Assembly (NCBI RefSeq): GCF_039531695.1
Contig: NZ_BAAAQN010000012.1
Coordinates: 62,001-126,000 of the forward strand
Source of the DNA: Catenulispora yoronensis
GTDB lineage: Bacteria; Actinomycetota; Actinomycetes; Streptomycetales; Catenulisporaceae
Reading direction: 5' to 3'
DNA: 64,000 nt
Part shown: positions 7,913 to 15,815 of the stretch, piece by piece
Numbering within the stretch: position 1 is the stretch's first letter
Layout of the letters: each line of letters starts with the position of its first letter
The notes under the pieces: generated by a model
The model's database searches: none
Told to the model about the DNA's origin: nothing
Seen by the model: only the letters and a program-made list of their open reading frames with translations
Program-made: the position numbers and the translations under genes

Positions 7913-9079
7913 ATGCAGCTTCGCGTCGAAAATCCGCTGACCCGCCTGACCCTCGCTGAGCTTCGCACCCGCACCAGCATGAAGTGGCGCACGTACCCTG
8001 ACGACGTACTGCCGCTGTGGGTCGCCGAGATGGACGTGCCCACGCCGGAGCCGGTCGCCGAGGCGCTGGCCGCGGCGGTCCGCCGGGGCGACACCGGCTA
8101 CCCGATCGGTGACGCCTACGCGCTGGCCCTGGGCGAGTTCGCCCAGAAGCGATGGGGCTGGGACGGTGTGACACCGGAACGGTCCGCCATCGTGCCGGAC
8201 GTGATGCTGGGCGTGGTGGAGATGCTGAAGCTGGTCACCGGGCCGGGTGCTCCGGTGGTGGTGAACAGCCCGGTGTATCCGCCGTTCTACGACTTCGTCG
8301 GTCATATGGACCGGGAGGTCGTGGAGGCGCCGCTGGGAGCCGATGGCCGTATCGACTTCGACGCCTTGGAAGGGGCGTTCCAGGGCTTGGCCGAGCAGGG
8401 CCGCCGAGGTGCGTACCTGCTGTGCAATCCGCAGAATCCGACCGGCGTCGTCCATACTCCGCAGGAGCTGGAACGGGTCGCGGGTCTGTCGGCGGAGTAC
8501 GGGATGCGTGTGGTCGCGGACGAGATCCACGCTCCGCTGGTCGCCTCGTGGGCGCGCTTCACGCCGTACCTGAGCGTCCCCGGCGCCGAGGACGGGTTGT
8601 CGCTGATGTCCGCGTCCAAGGGCTGGAACCTGGCCGGACTGAAAGCGGCCCTCGCGCTGGCCGGGCCGGCGTCCGCCGCCGAGCTGGCCCGCATGCCCGA
8701 GGAAGTCGGCCATGGGCCCAGCCACCTCGGGGTGATCGCCCACGTCGCGGCCCTGCGTGACGGCGGCCCCTGGCTCGACGCCCTGCTCGCGGGCCTGGAC
8801 GCCAACCGCGCTCTGCTCGCCGACCTGTTGGCCGCGCACCTGCCCGGCGTCACCTGGCAGCCGGGGCCGGGTACGTACCTTCAATGGCTGGACTGCCGTG
8901 CGCTGAACCTGCTGGACGATCCTGCGGAGGTGTTTCTTGAGCGTGGCCACGTGGCGGTGAACTCCGGCATCCCGTTCGGGACCGGTGGTGAAGGACGAGT
9001 GCGCATCAACATCGCGACCTCACCACAGATCCTGACGGAGGCGCTGGAGCGGATGGGCGCAGCCGTGGGACGAAACTGA
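7913..9079 (+). CDS. MalY/PatB-type PLP-dependent C-S lyase / aminotransferase
   Basis: A fold-type I PLP enzyme of 388 residues, the usual length for MalY/PatB. Diagnostic segments are PLWVAEMDVPTPEPV near the N-terminus, CNPQNPTG, VADEIHAPL and SASKGWNLAGLK with the PLP lysine at Lys236, then GEGRVRINIA near the C-terminus. The family includes cystathionine beta-lyases and thiol-releasing C-S lyases, so the likely reaction is cleavage of cysteine conjugates to pyruvate, ammonia and a thiol. Class I aminotransferase activity cannot be excluded. It is transcribed away from the Rieske gene. Confidence 0.92.
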   Translation: MQLRVENPLTRLTLAELRTRTSMKWRTYPDDVLPLWVAEMDVPTPEPVAEALAAAVRRGDTGYPIGDAYALALGEFAQKRWGWDGVTPERSAIVPDVMLGVVEMLKLVTGPGAPVVVNSPVYPPFYDFVGHMDREVVEAPLGADGRIDFDALEGAFQGLAEQGRRGAYLLCNPQNPTGVVHTPQELERVAGLSAEYGMRVVADEIHAPLVASWARFTPYLSVPGAEDGLSLMSASKGWNLAGLKAALALAGPASAAELARMPEEVGHGPSHLGVIAHVAALRDGGPWLDALLAGLDANRALLADLLAAHLPGVTWQPGPGTYLQWLDCRALNLLDDPAEVFLERGHVAVNSGIPFGTGGEGRVRINIATSPQILTEALERMGAAVGRN

Positions 9080-9130
9080 CGCGAATCGCTGGTCGCCAGC
9101 CCGGCAGGACAGCGCGGCGACAGCTTCCGC

Positions 9131-9673
9131 TCACTGTTTCCACTCGCGCCAGGTCTGAGTGAAGACCTCGTAGGCGGCATCGTCGAAGAGGACGAATCTC
9201 ACCTCCTGGACGCTGGTCGGAGTGTCCAGGACCGCGGCGATGGCGATCGGGGCCGCGTCGGTGATCGGCCAATGGAAGATGCCGGTGGAGATGGCTGGAA
9301 AAGCAACGGTGGCCGCCCCGAGCGAGTCGGCGACGCGCAGCGAGTTGGTGTGACACGCGGCGAGAAGGGTCGAGCGGTCCTCGGTGCGGGAGTGAACGGG
9401 GCCGACGGTGTGGATGACCCAACGCGCCGGCAGGCGGCCGGCGGTGGTGGCGACAGCCTGGCCGGTGGGCAGCCCGCGGCCATAGTGCGCGGCCCGGAGA
9501 GCCCGGCACTCGGCCAGGACGGCGGAGCCGCCCTTGCGATGGATGGCACCGTCGACGCCCCCACCGCCGAGGAGAGAGGAATTCGCCGCGTTTACGATCG
9601 CATCAACGCTCTGCTCGGTGATGTCTCCGCGGACCATTTTGATGCTGGGGGTGCGGTGGCACGGCGCAGGCAT
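9131..9673 (-). CDS. Macrodomain protein (O-acetyl-ADP-ribose / ADP-ribosyl deacylase type)
   Basis: The 180-residue protein is almost entirely one MacroD-type macrodomain. VRGDIT, VDAIVNAANSSLLGGGGVDGAIH (ADP-ribose loop, about residues 23-46), WVIHTVGP, FPAISTGIFHWP and the final VLFDDAAYEVF are all present. Enzymes of this class hydrolyse O-acetyl-ADP-ribose or remove mono-ADP-ribose from proteins. No ADP-ribosyltransferase or sirtuin is nearby. An in-frame ATG at 9637 is an alternative start; neither start has a clear ribosome site. Upstream lies the long repeat locus. Confidence 0.93.
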   Translation of the reverse strand: MPAPCHRTPSIKMVRGDITEQSVDAIVNAANSSLLGGGGVDGAIHRKGGSAVLAECRALRAAHYGRGLPTGQAVATTAGRLPARWVIHTVGPVHSRTEDRSTLLAACHTNSLRVADSLGAATVAFPAISTGIFHWPITDAAPIAIAAVLDTPTSVQEVRFVLFDDAAYEVFTQTWREWKQ

Positions 9674-9829
9674 GTGGGGATGGTTTCAGGGCTCTGGGGG
9701 CGCCGCAAGCGAGTAAGTGTTCGACTGGGCCAGTTCGGCCAGCTCGGTAACGCTATGCCGAGCCCAGAACGCCCGACTTGACGAAGCCCACGGAGCTGAG
9801 AACGACCTAGCTTCAGAGCTGGTCCACCA

Positions 9830-10500
9830 GCTCGATTCAGCTTCAGCGAGGCTCAGGTGAGCCACCGGGCCAAACCGGGCGGCGCAGAGCCCAGCCGAAC
9901 CGAGTGCAGCCCAGCCGAACCGAGTGCAGCCCAGTCCTGCCGAGTCGAGCGGGAGAAGCCGAGCGGGACCAAGTCGAGCGGAACCAGGCCGAGCGGAACC
10001 AGGCCGAGCGGAACCAGGCCGAGCGGAACCAGGCCGAGCGGAACCAGGCCGAGCGGAACCAGGCCGAGCGGAACCAGGCTGAGCGGGAGCAAGTCGAGCG
10101 GGGACAAGTCGAGCGGCACCAAGTCGAGGGGGAGAAACCGAGCGGGACCAAGCCCAGCGGGGACAAGCCCAGCGGGGGCAAGTCGAGCGGCACCAAGCCG
10201 AGCGGGAGAAACCGAGCGGGGGCAAGCCGAGCGGGAGAAGCCGAGTACAGAGCCCTGCCGAGTCAAGCCGAGTCGAGTGCGGGCCGAGCCGAGGTGGGTG
10301 GAGCCAAGTAGAGCTGAGCTGAGTGCGGCCGAGCCGAGTTGAGTCCAGCAGGGTGGAGCCCGGCTGAGCTGAGTTGAGGCCGGCGAACTCGGGGAATCTC
10401 GGCACTGTGATGGTTGGCTCGGCGCTCGGCCTGGCGAAGTTCGGCTCGGCTTGGCGGAGCTCAGGTCGGTGAGGGCCAGGCCGGGGAGGCCCAGCTCAGC
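9830..10500. repeat. Degenerate GAGC/CGAG-rich repeat tract flanking the 15-bp minisatellite
   Basis: The whole stretch between the macrodomain gene and the 9-bp repeat is built from short, imperfect variants of GAGCnGAG/AGCCGAG, such as two copies of a ~20-nt unit CCCAGCCGAACCGAGTGCAG near 9890-9930. Five of six reading frames are open for over 100 codons, which is what a stop-free repeat with period divisible by 3 predicts. No frame has family similarity, and I see no credible gene from 9674 to 10623. Confidence 0.75.
9961..10242. repeat. 15-bp tandem minisatellite, about 19 units
   Basis: Unit GAGCGGAACCAGGCC. Six exact copies start at 9976, 9991, 10006, 10021, 10036 and 10051, with a seventh differing at its last base. 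The block is flanked by diverged units such as GAGCGGGACCAAGTC (9961), GAGCGGCACCAAGTC (10111) and CAGCGGGGACAAGCC (10155); a few late units are 14 bp. The identical core with decayed edges indicates recent expansion by slippage. There are no spacers, so it is not a CRISPR array. Confidence 0.93.
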
Positions 10501-10501
10501 C

Positions 10502-10564
10502 GGCAGCGCGGGCAGCGCAGGCAGTGCAGGCAGTGCAGGCAGCGCAGGCAGTACTGGCAGTGTC
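10502..10564. repeat. 9-bp tandem repeat, 7 units
   Basis: Seven consecutive 9-mers of the form GGCAGYGCA run from 10502 to 10564 (variants GGCAGCGCG, GGCAGTACT and GGCAGTGTC at the edges). It adjoins but differs from the 15-bp minisatellite, and lies between it and the 3' end of the DUF4262 gene. Confidence 0.88.
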
Positions 10565-10623
10565 CTGATCGAAGCCCACTGGCTCGGCGCGCGCTGCTCC
10601 CGTCGTCAACAGTCCAAACCCCG

Positions 10624-11181
10624 CTACAAACTCAGCGACGATGCGACCCAGGCGCTGTCCGGGTGCTCGTTTCGGTCGAGCCAGAGGAAGGGTTGTTTGT
10701 CGCGTTGGTCGGGGTCGGCGTTTTCTTGCCAGGGGAAGAGGCCTTGGCGGTCGGGCCAGAAGGCTTGGAGGAGGGGCCAGGGTGGGGTGCGGATGAAGTC
10801 CATGCCGGCGCCGAACATGGCGGGGTACCAGCTGGGGTGGACTACGCGGGTGGCTATGTCGTAGTTGGCTATGACGCCTTTGCGGCGTTTTTCGGGGGCC
10901 AGGGGGCGGTTGTCGTGGGTGACTTGGAGGGCTATGCCGGTGACCAGGTGCATGGCGTTCTCTACCGGGAGGCCGGTGATGCAGATGTCGGGGCCGCCGG
11001 TGGTGTGCCAGAGGCCGATGGTGTAGGCCCAGTCGGGTGTGTCGTTGCCGGTGACGCCCATGGTGTGCCAGCCGTGGTGTTGGACGTTGCGCGCTATTTC
11101 GCGGTCGCGGGGGTCCCATGCGGCCTCGTTGGCGGAGTCCTTACACACTATGCAGCGGCAGGGAACCGGTTCTGTGTCCAC
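10624..11181 (-). CDS. DUF4262-domain protein
   Basis: The 185-residue product has the DUF4262 signature: CRCIVC near the start, HGWHTMGVTGNDTPDWAYTIGLWHTTGGPDI (about residues 36-66, given by position), GLPVEN, then HPSWYPAMFGAG and PFLWLDR. DUF4262 proteins are cytoplasmic and have no settled function. The start is uncertain. GTG at 11181 avoids overlap with the upstream TetR gene; an ATG at 11241 would overlap it by 40 nt. It is the last gene of the MFS-TetR run and may be cotranscribed with it. Confidence 0.82.
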   Translation of the reverse strand: MDTEPVPCRCIVCKDSANEAAWDPRDREIARNVQHHGWHTMGVTGNDTPDWAYTIGLWHTTGGPDICITGLPVENAMHLVTGIALQVTHDNRPLAPEKRRKGVIANYDIATRVVHPSWYPAMFGAGMDFIRTPPWPLLQAFWPDRQGLFPWQENADPDQRDKQPFLWLDRNEHPDSAWVASSLSL

Positions 11182-11201
11182 ATCCTGAAGGCTACCGGTT
11201 G

Positions 11202-11840
11202 TCAGGGGCCGGTGAGTGCTGTGGGGCCGTCGATCAGGCATTGGAGGGCGCGTTCGGTGAGGTCCAGGAGGTCGGTTTCCAGGTCGGTGATCCAGAGCTG
11301 CTGGGCGCCGAGGATGGCGCCGATCACGGAGCCGGACAGGACGCGGACTTCGAGGGAGTTGGTGGGGCGGTTGAGGCGTTCGGCGAAGAGTTCGGCGATC
11401 ACGTCGGCGGTGGTGAGCATGTGTTCCAGGGCGCGGCCGCGGACTTCGGGGATGGTGAAGCTCAGGCGGGCGCGTTCGGCGGCTTCGGCGCGGTCTTCGG
11501 GGTCGATGCTGGTCAGGACTTCGTGGACGGCTAGGCGCAGGCCTTCCAGGGGTGGTGTTTCGGGGGGCTGGGCGCGGAAGACGGCGGCCACGATCTCGTC
11601 GTAGCTGTCCTGGAGGACGAGGTCTTCCTTGGTCGCGAAGTAGCGGTAGAGGGTGCTCGGGGACACGTCGGCCGCCGCGGCGATCTGCTCCATGGTGGTG
11701 GCGCTGTAGCCGTCCTGGCGGAACAGGCGCAGCGCGTGACGCTGGATGGCGTCGCGCGTCTGCGCCTTCTTCCGTTCCCGGAGGCCCAGGGGGGCCAGGG
11801 TGCGGAGGTTCCGGTCAGTCGGCGGCATTGAGGAGATCAC
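11202..11840 (-). CDS. TetR-family regulator
   Basis: The 212-residue protein begins with a basic arm (RERKKAQTR) and a TetR HTH (about residues 25-72): AIQRHALRLFRQDGYSATTMEQIA, then ADVSPSTLYRYFATKEDLV, both given as regions. The C-terminal ligand domain is of the usual length. The start ATG at 11840 overlaps the end of the MFS gene by 26 nt (another ATG at 11828 by 14 nt), so translation is probably coupled. It is expected to repress the exporter operon through the operator at 13411-13444. Confidence 0.9.
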   Translation of the reverse strand: MISSMPPTDRNLRTLAPLGLRERKKAQTRDAIQRHALRLFRQDGYSATTMEQIAAAADVSPSTLYRYFATKEDLVLQDSYDEIVAAVFRAQPPETPPLEGLRLAVHEVLTSIDPEDRAEAAERARLSFTIPEVRGRALEHMLTTADVIAELFAERLNRPTNSLEVRVLSGSVIGAILGAQQLWITDLETDLLDLTERALQCLIDGPTALTGP

Positions 11841-13395
11841 CAGTCGATTCTGGCGCCTTCGCGGCTGGGGCGGTGACAGGGGCCGGTCGGCGCAGGCGGG
11901 TGGCGGCCAGGACGCCCAGGAAGGCGAAGCCGGCGCTGACCCACATGGTCAGGCTGGTGGCGTGGACCAGTGCGGAGCGGACCGATTCGAGCAGGGACGG
12001 GGAGTGCAGCTTCTGCGTGGCCACGGTGACGCCGTAGCCGGCGCTGCGGGCCACGGCGGCGGCGTCCTGGGGGGCCAGGCGCTTGGTGGCCTCGCCGACG
12101 CGGTCGCGGTACTCGCTGTTCAGCACCGTGCCCAGGACCGCCACCGCGATGGTGCCGCCCACCTGGCGGATCGTCATCAGCAGGCCGGAGCCGACGCCCG
12201 CGCGCTCCGGGCTGAGCTGGTCCAGGGCGGCGTTCATCGCGATCGGCATGGCCAGGCCCACGCCCACGCCGCCCAGGGCCAGCCAGAAGGCGACGAAGCC
12301 GTAGCCGGTGTGGACGCCGGTGGTGGAGCCGATCAGGAGCGCCACGGTCAGCAGCGCGAAGCCGGTGCCGATCAGCGGACCGGGTCCGGTCTTGGGCAGG
12401 AAGGGCTGGCCGCCGCGCACTCCCACGATCAGGCCGGCGATCAGGGGCAGCAGGCGCAGGCCGGTGCCGAAGGCGTCGGCGCCCTCCACCGCCTGGTAGA
12501 ACTGCGGCAGCGTGAACATCAGCCCGAACAGGGCGAAGGTGACGATGGTGGCCAGGATCGTGCCCCAGGTGAAGCCGCGGGCGCGGAACAGCTCCAGGTC
12601 GATCAGGGTCTGCTTCGGACGGCGCTGGAGCTGCACGAAGCCGGCCAGCAGCACCAGGCCGCCGGCTATCGGCAGCAGCGCCTCGGCCGAGCCCCAGCCG
12701 GCGTCGCCGGCCTTGATCAGGCCGTAGGTCACGGCCGCCAGGCCGGCGGCGCAGGCCAGCAGGCCCGGGACGTCGATGGCGGGCTTGCGCTCGGCCCGGG
12801 ACTCCGGCACCAGCCACAGCACCGCCAGCAGCGCCAGCACCACCACCGGCAGGTTGATCAGGAACACCGACCCCCACCAGAAGTGGTCCAGCAGCCAGCC
12901 GCCCAGGATCGGGCCCAGCGGGATGCCGAGCATGTTGGCGGTGGCCCAGATGCCCATCGCGCGCGGCCGCTCCTCGGGGGTGAACAGCACCGTCAGCACG
13001 CTCATGCTCAGCGGGATCAGCAGCGCCGCGCCGACGCCGAGCACGGCGCGCCAGACGATCAGCTGCCCGGCGCTGGAGGCGAAGGCGCAGAAGCCGGAGG
13101 ACACGCCGAAGGCGACCAGGGCGCCGAGCAGCATCCGCTTGCGGCCGAAGCGGTCGCCGAGCAGGCCGCCGGGGAGCAGGGCCACGGCCATGGCCAGGTT
13201 GTAGGAGTTGGCGAACCACTGGAGCTGGCTGGTGGAGGCGCGCAGCGAGGTGGCCAGAGTGGGGAGCGCCACGTTCAGGATCGTCAGGTCCAGGCCGACG
13301 ACCAGCAGGCTCAGGGCCAGCCCGCCGAGGGCCCACCACTTGCGCCCGTCAGCCGGCGCCGCCTCGGGCGCCGGCTGGTTCTCCTCGGTGATCAT
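11815..13395 (-). CDS. DHA2-family (EmrB/QacA) multidrug efflux MFS transporter
   Basis: The 526-residue length and hydrophobicity fit a 14-TM proton-driven exporter. MFS motif A is GGLLGDRFGRKR after TM2, and the antiporter motif C is seen as MLGIPLGPILGGWLL in TM5. GLDLTILNVALPTL in TM1 is typical of DHA2 (motif D1). GAGGAGGGG stands just before the ATG at 13395. It is the first gene of a run with TetR and DUF4262. The substrate is unknown, but the linked regulator suggests drug or metabolite efflux. Confidence 0.93.
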   Translation of the reverse strand: MITEENQPAPEAAPADGRKWWALGGLALSLLVVGLDLTILNVALPTLATSLRASTSQLQWFANSYNLAMAVALLPGGLLGDRFGRKRMLLGALVAFGVSSGFCAFASSAGQLIVWRAVLGVGAALLIPLSMSVLTVLFTPEERPRAMGIWATANMLGIPLGPILGGWLLDHFWWGSVFLINLPVVVLALLAVLWLVPESRAERKPAIDVPGLLACAAGLAAVTYGLIKAGDAGWGSAEALLPIAGGLVLLAGFVQLQRRPKQTLIDLELFRARGFTWGTILATIVTFALFGLMFTLPQFYQAVEGADAFGTGLRLLPLIAGLIVGVRGGQPFLPKTGPGPLIGTGFALLTVALLIGSTTGVHTGYGFVAFWLALGGVGVGLAMPIAMNAALDQLSPERAGVGSGLLMTIRQVGGTIAVAVLGTVLNSEYRDRVGEATKRLAPQDAAAVARSAGYGVTVATQKLHSPSLLESVRSALVHATSLTMWVSAGFAFLGVLAATRLRRPAPVTAPAAKAPESTGDLLNAAD

Positions 13396-13410
13396 GACAG
13401 TCCCCTCCTC

Positions 13411-13444
13411 TTGAAAGTAACCTCTAAATGAAAGCTACTCTCAA
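13411..13444 (-). promoter_or_regulatory. TetR-type operator overlapping the exporter promoter
   Basis: The arms TTGAAAGTAA (13411-13420) and CTACTCTCAA (13435-13444) form a 10-bp inverted repeat with 8 of 10 matches. On the minus strand a -35 TTGAGA and a -10 TTACTT, 18 bp apart, lie within the arms themselves. Bound repressor would therefore block polymerase directly. Confidence 0.55.
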
Positions 13445-13499
13445 AATTGGGACCGTCAAGAGGGACGGGGTCGGTGCGGCCCGCTTCAGGCCGGGCCTG

Positions 13500-14219
13500 T
13501 CAGTCGTCGACGAACTCCAGCGCCTGCGGCAGCGGCTTGCGGGCCAGGTCGGGCACCTCGCAGTCGGCGGCCGGATAGCCGACCGGGAACAGGATGTAGG
13601 GGCGCTCGGTGGCGGGCCGGCCGAGGATCTCGGTGAGGAAGGCCATCGGGTTCGGGGTGTGGGTCAGCGTGGCCAGGCCCATGGTGTGCAGGGCGGCTAT
13701 GAACAGCCCGCAGGCGATGCCGACGCTCTCGTTGACGTAGTAGTTCTTGCGCAGGCGGCCGTCCGGCATCGGCGTGCTTTTCTCGGCGAAGGCCACGACG
13801 ATCCACGGCACCGTGTCCAGGTAGGACTTGTCGGAGCCGGTCTCCAGCGGTCCCAGCGCCTCGCGCCAGGCGTCGGGCAGGCGCCCGCCCTCGTAGTTGA
13901 TGCGCTCCTCGACCTCGGCGGCCTCCCGGATCCGGTGCCGCAGGTCCGGGTCGCCGACCGCGACGAACTTCCACGGCTGCTGGTGCGCCCCCGACGGGGC
14001 GGTGTTGGCCGCGGCCACGGCCAGTTCGATCATCTCGGCCGGCACCGGGTCGGAGGAGAAGAAACGGACACTGCGGCGGGCTTCCAGGTGCTCGTGGAAG
14101 TCGCGGCCGCGCTCGATCGCCTCGGCCTGGTCGAGGCGCTGGGGGCGGTACGGGACGAACGGATGCGTGTGGCTCCGATTCGCCGACGCGGGGTCGGTTG
14201 CCTGGTTGGTGGCAGTCAT
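13500..14219 (-). CDS. Nitroreductase-fold flavoprotein, iodotyrosine-deiodinase-like
   Basis: A 239-residue FMN-dependent nitroreductase-fold protein. RRSVRFFSSDPVP and NTAPSGAHQQPWKF form the FMN site, and GIACGLFIAALHTMGL and LGRPATERPYILFPVGYPA are near-family matches to iodotyrosine deiodinase (IYD). The substrate-lid triad known from IYD (Glu, Tyr four residues later, Lys about 21 later) appears as Glu105, Tyr109 (ERINY) and Lys131 (KSYL). Reductive dehalogenation of halotyrosines is therefore a reasonable hypothesis; general nitroreductase activity is the fallback. The ATG at 14219 lies 6 nt from a -10 box. Its 3' end faces the exporter promoter. Confidence 0.85.
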   Translation of the reverse strand: MTATNQATDPASANRSHTHPFVPYRPQRLDQAEAIERGRDFHEHLEARRSVRFFSSDPVPAEMIELAVAAANTAPSGAHQQPWKFVAVGDPDLRHRIREAAEVEERINYEGGRLPDAWREALGPLETGSDKSYLDTVPWIVVAFAEKSTPMPDGRLRKNYYVNESVGIACGLFIAALHTMGLATLTHTPNPMAFLTEILGRPATERPYILFPVGYPAADCEVPDLARKPLPQALEFVDD

Positions 14220-14225
14220 GGCGTC

Positions 14226-14231
14226 AGCGTA
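14226..14231 (-). promoter_or_regulatory. -10 box of the IYD-like gene, predicted leaderless
   Basis: On the minus strand TACGCT is followed by 6 nt and the ATG at 14219. No ribosome-binding site is present. Confidence 0.5.
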
Positions 14232-14293
14232 GAACGGGTGTGTGCTTGGAATCACGTCGTCAGCTGCGCATCCGGTCCGGTAGAGCTGGAGCC

Positions 14294-14707
14294 ATGACTG
14301 TCGTGGAGAACGGCGCGCCGGAGCCGCCGCTGCACATATTCCGCACCAGGATCTGGTTCGACGAGCTCGACAAGGTCGGGGTCCTGCACAACGCCCGGTA
14401 CGCGGTGCACGCCGAGCGCGCGCTGACCAGCTGGTACGACAGCCGGCCGGAGCTGGCCGCGTCCGGGGACGGCCGGCACCTGGTGAAGGCGTACGAGATC
14501 GAGTTCCTGGTGCCGGTCGCGGTCACCGGCGAGCTGGACGTGGAGCTCCGGGTGGCCAAGCTCGGCACCACCAGCTGCGCCTACGAGTTCCGGTTCGTCG
14601 GCGCGGGCGGCGTGGTGCACGCCGTCGGGCGCCGGACGATCGTGAAGACCGGCGCGGACCTGCGGCCCGAGCCGTGGTCCGCGGTGTTCCGGCAGACCCA
14701 CGAGTAG
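14294..14707 (+). CDS. Hotdog-fold acyl-CoA thioesterase (4HBT/YbgC type)
   Basis: The 137-residue protein has the YbgC-type active-site region FDELDKVGVLHNARYAVHAERA with the conserved Asp and the downstream Asn/Tyr, followed by the strand pattern of the hotdog fold. It should hydrolyse a short or aromatic acyl-CoA. The GGAG just before the ATG at 14294 is close (3 nt). The gene diverges from the nitroreductase gene across 74 bp. No pathway context identifies the acyl group. Confidence 0.88.
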   Translation: MTVVENGAPEPPLHIFRTRIWFDELDKVGVLHNARYAVHAERALTSWYDSRPELAASGDGRHLVKAYEIEFLVPVAVTGELDVELRVAKLGTTSCAYEFRFVGAGGVVHAVGRRTIVKTGADLRPEPWSAVFRQTHE

Positions 14708-14814
14708 GCCGGGAGCGGAGCCGGGCCCCGGCCCCGCGACCCCGGTGGGCTGAACGAGGGCGCCCCGACCCTCGAATACCTGGTTCGCGACTATTCATCA
14801 GGAATCATCGCGAT

Positions 14815-15564
14815 ATGCGAATCCTGACTATGGCGATGCTCACGGTCGCCGCCCTGACCTGCGGCACCGCCTCCGCCTCGGCCGCCGACCTCGGTCCCGC
14901 GGCCGGCTCCGCCGTCCACGAGCTGCACGCCGACCTGCGCGGCTCCGACTGCCCGACCGTCTCGGTGGTCGGGTCCGGCACCGCCACCGGGACTCCGGAC
15001 ACCGCGTATTTGAGCCTGAGCGTCGACCTCACCCGGCCGACCGCCGTCGCCGCGTCGAGCGCCGCCGCAGCCGCCGCGCAGGCCATGCTCACCGCGGTCG
15101 AGGGCCAGGGGGTCGCCGCCGCCGACGTCACCACCACCGGCCTGAACCTGAACGCGATCACCACCTCCGACCCGACCAGCGGGCCGCACATCACCGCCTA
15201 CGACGCCGACGAGTCGTTCACCGTGCGGGTCCGCGACATCACGAAGACCTCCGCCGTGCTCCAGGCCGCCGCCACGGCGGTCGGCGACGACGGGCGGATC
15301 GGCGGCGTGTCGTTCGACCTGGCGGACCGCACGGCGCTGCGCGCCGAGGCCCGCGACGCGGCGGTCGCCGACGCCAGGGCCACCGCGAGCCAGTACGCGC
15401 ACGACACCGGCCACACCCTCGGCGGCGTGATGCAGGTGTCCGAAGGCATGCACTCCAGCGGCAGCACGGTGCCGCAGCCGCCGGCGGCGCCGGGTGCGCC
15501 GCCGATCTCCACCGGCCAGGTGGAGGAGACGGTGTCCGTGAGCGTGACGTACCGCCTCAACTGA
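14815..15564 (+). CDS. Secreted SIMPL-domain (DUF541) protein
   Basis: A 249-residue exported protein: signal peptide about residues 1-24 with an ASASAAD cleavage region, then a DUF541/SIMPL domain. Features are VVGSGTATGTPDTAYLSLSV at its start, repeated TTTGLNLNAI-like strands, a central RAEARDAAVADARATASQYA helix and a final ETVSVSVTYRLN strand. SIMPL proteins are periplasmic or extracellular with poorly defined roles. AGGAA precedes the ATG by about 10 nt. A strong hairpin terminator follows. Confidence 0.88.
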   Translation: MRILTMAMLTVAALTCGTASASAADLGPAAGSAVHELHADLRGSDCPTVSVVGSGTATGTPDTAYLSLSVDLTRPTAVAASSAAAAAAQAMLTAVEGQGVAAADVTTTGLNLNAITTSDPTSGPHITAYDADESFTVRVRDITKTSAVLQAAATAVGDDGRIGGVSFDLADRTALRAEARDAAVADARATASQYAHDTGHTLGGVMQVSEGMHSSGSTVPQPPAAPGAPPISTGQVEETVSVSVTYRLN

Positions 15565-15673
15565 GCGACGGGGGAAGCCCGGCAGCCGGGCAGCCCGGCA
15601 CCCCGGCGGCCCCGAAGCCCGGATTGCGAAGCGGAGCATTGAGAAGCTCCGCAAAACACTGAACAGCACACAC

Positions 15674-15703
15674 CGGTGCCCGGACCCGACGGTCCGGGCA
15701 CCG
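15674..15703 (+). terminator. Hairpin terminator after the SIMPL gene
   Basis: CGGTGCCCGGACC pairs perfectly with GGTCCGGGCACCG around a CGAC tetraloop (13 bp). There is no U-tract, as is common in actinomycetes. Confidence 0.8.
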
Positions 15704-15815
15704 TCGCGTTCTCCCCGCGACCCGATCGAGCGCCGCTCTGCCAGGTCTCCGCCGCCGCTACCTACCGTCCCGCCCGGAATGGAAGCGTTCCGACCACTTA
15801 CGGGAAGGACCAACC

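Noticed and set aside
9961..10242. CRISPR array
   Set aside because: Units are contiguous 15-mers without spacers, and no cas genes are present.
9686..10405. Long open frames across the repeat locus (such as a 239-codon minus-strand frame with repeated SARPG units)
   Set aside because: Five frames are open at once because the 15-bp unit lacks stops. None has a ribosome site, family similarity or codon pattern; the openness is an artefact of the repeat.
11746..13431. Long plus-strand frame opposite the TetR and MFS genes
   Set aside because: Gln/His/Ala-rich low-complexity translation typical of an antisense shadow.
15568..15625. GCCCGG-rich stretch after the SIMPL gene as a repeat element
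   Set aside because: Short irregular GC-rich sequence; the real structure is the hairpin at 15674-15703.
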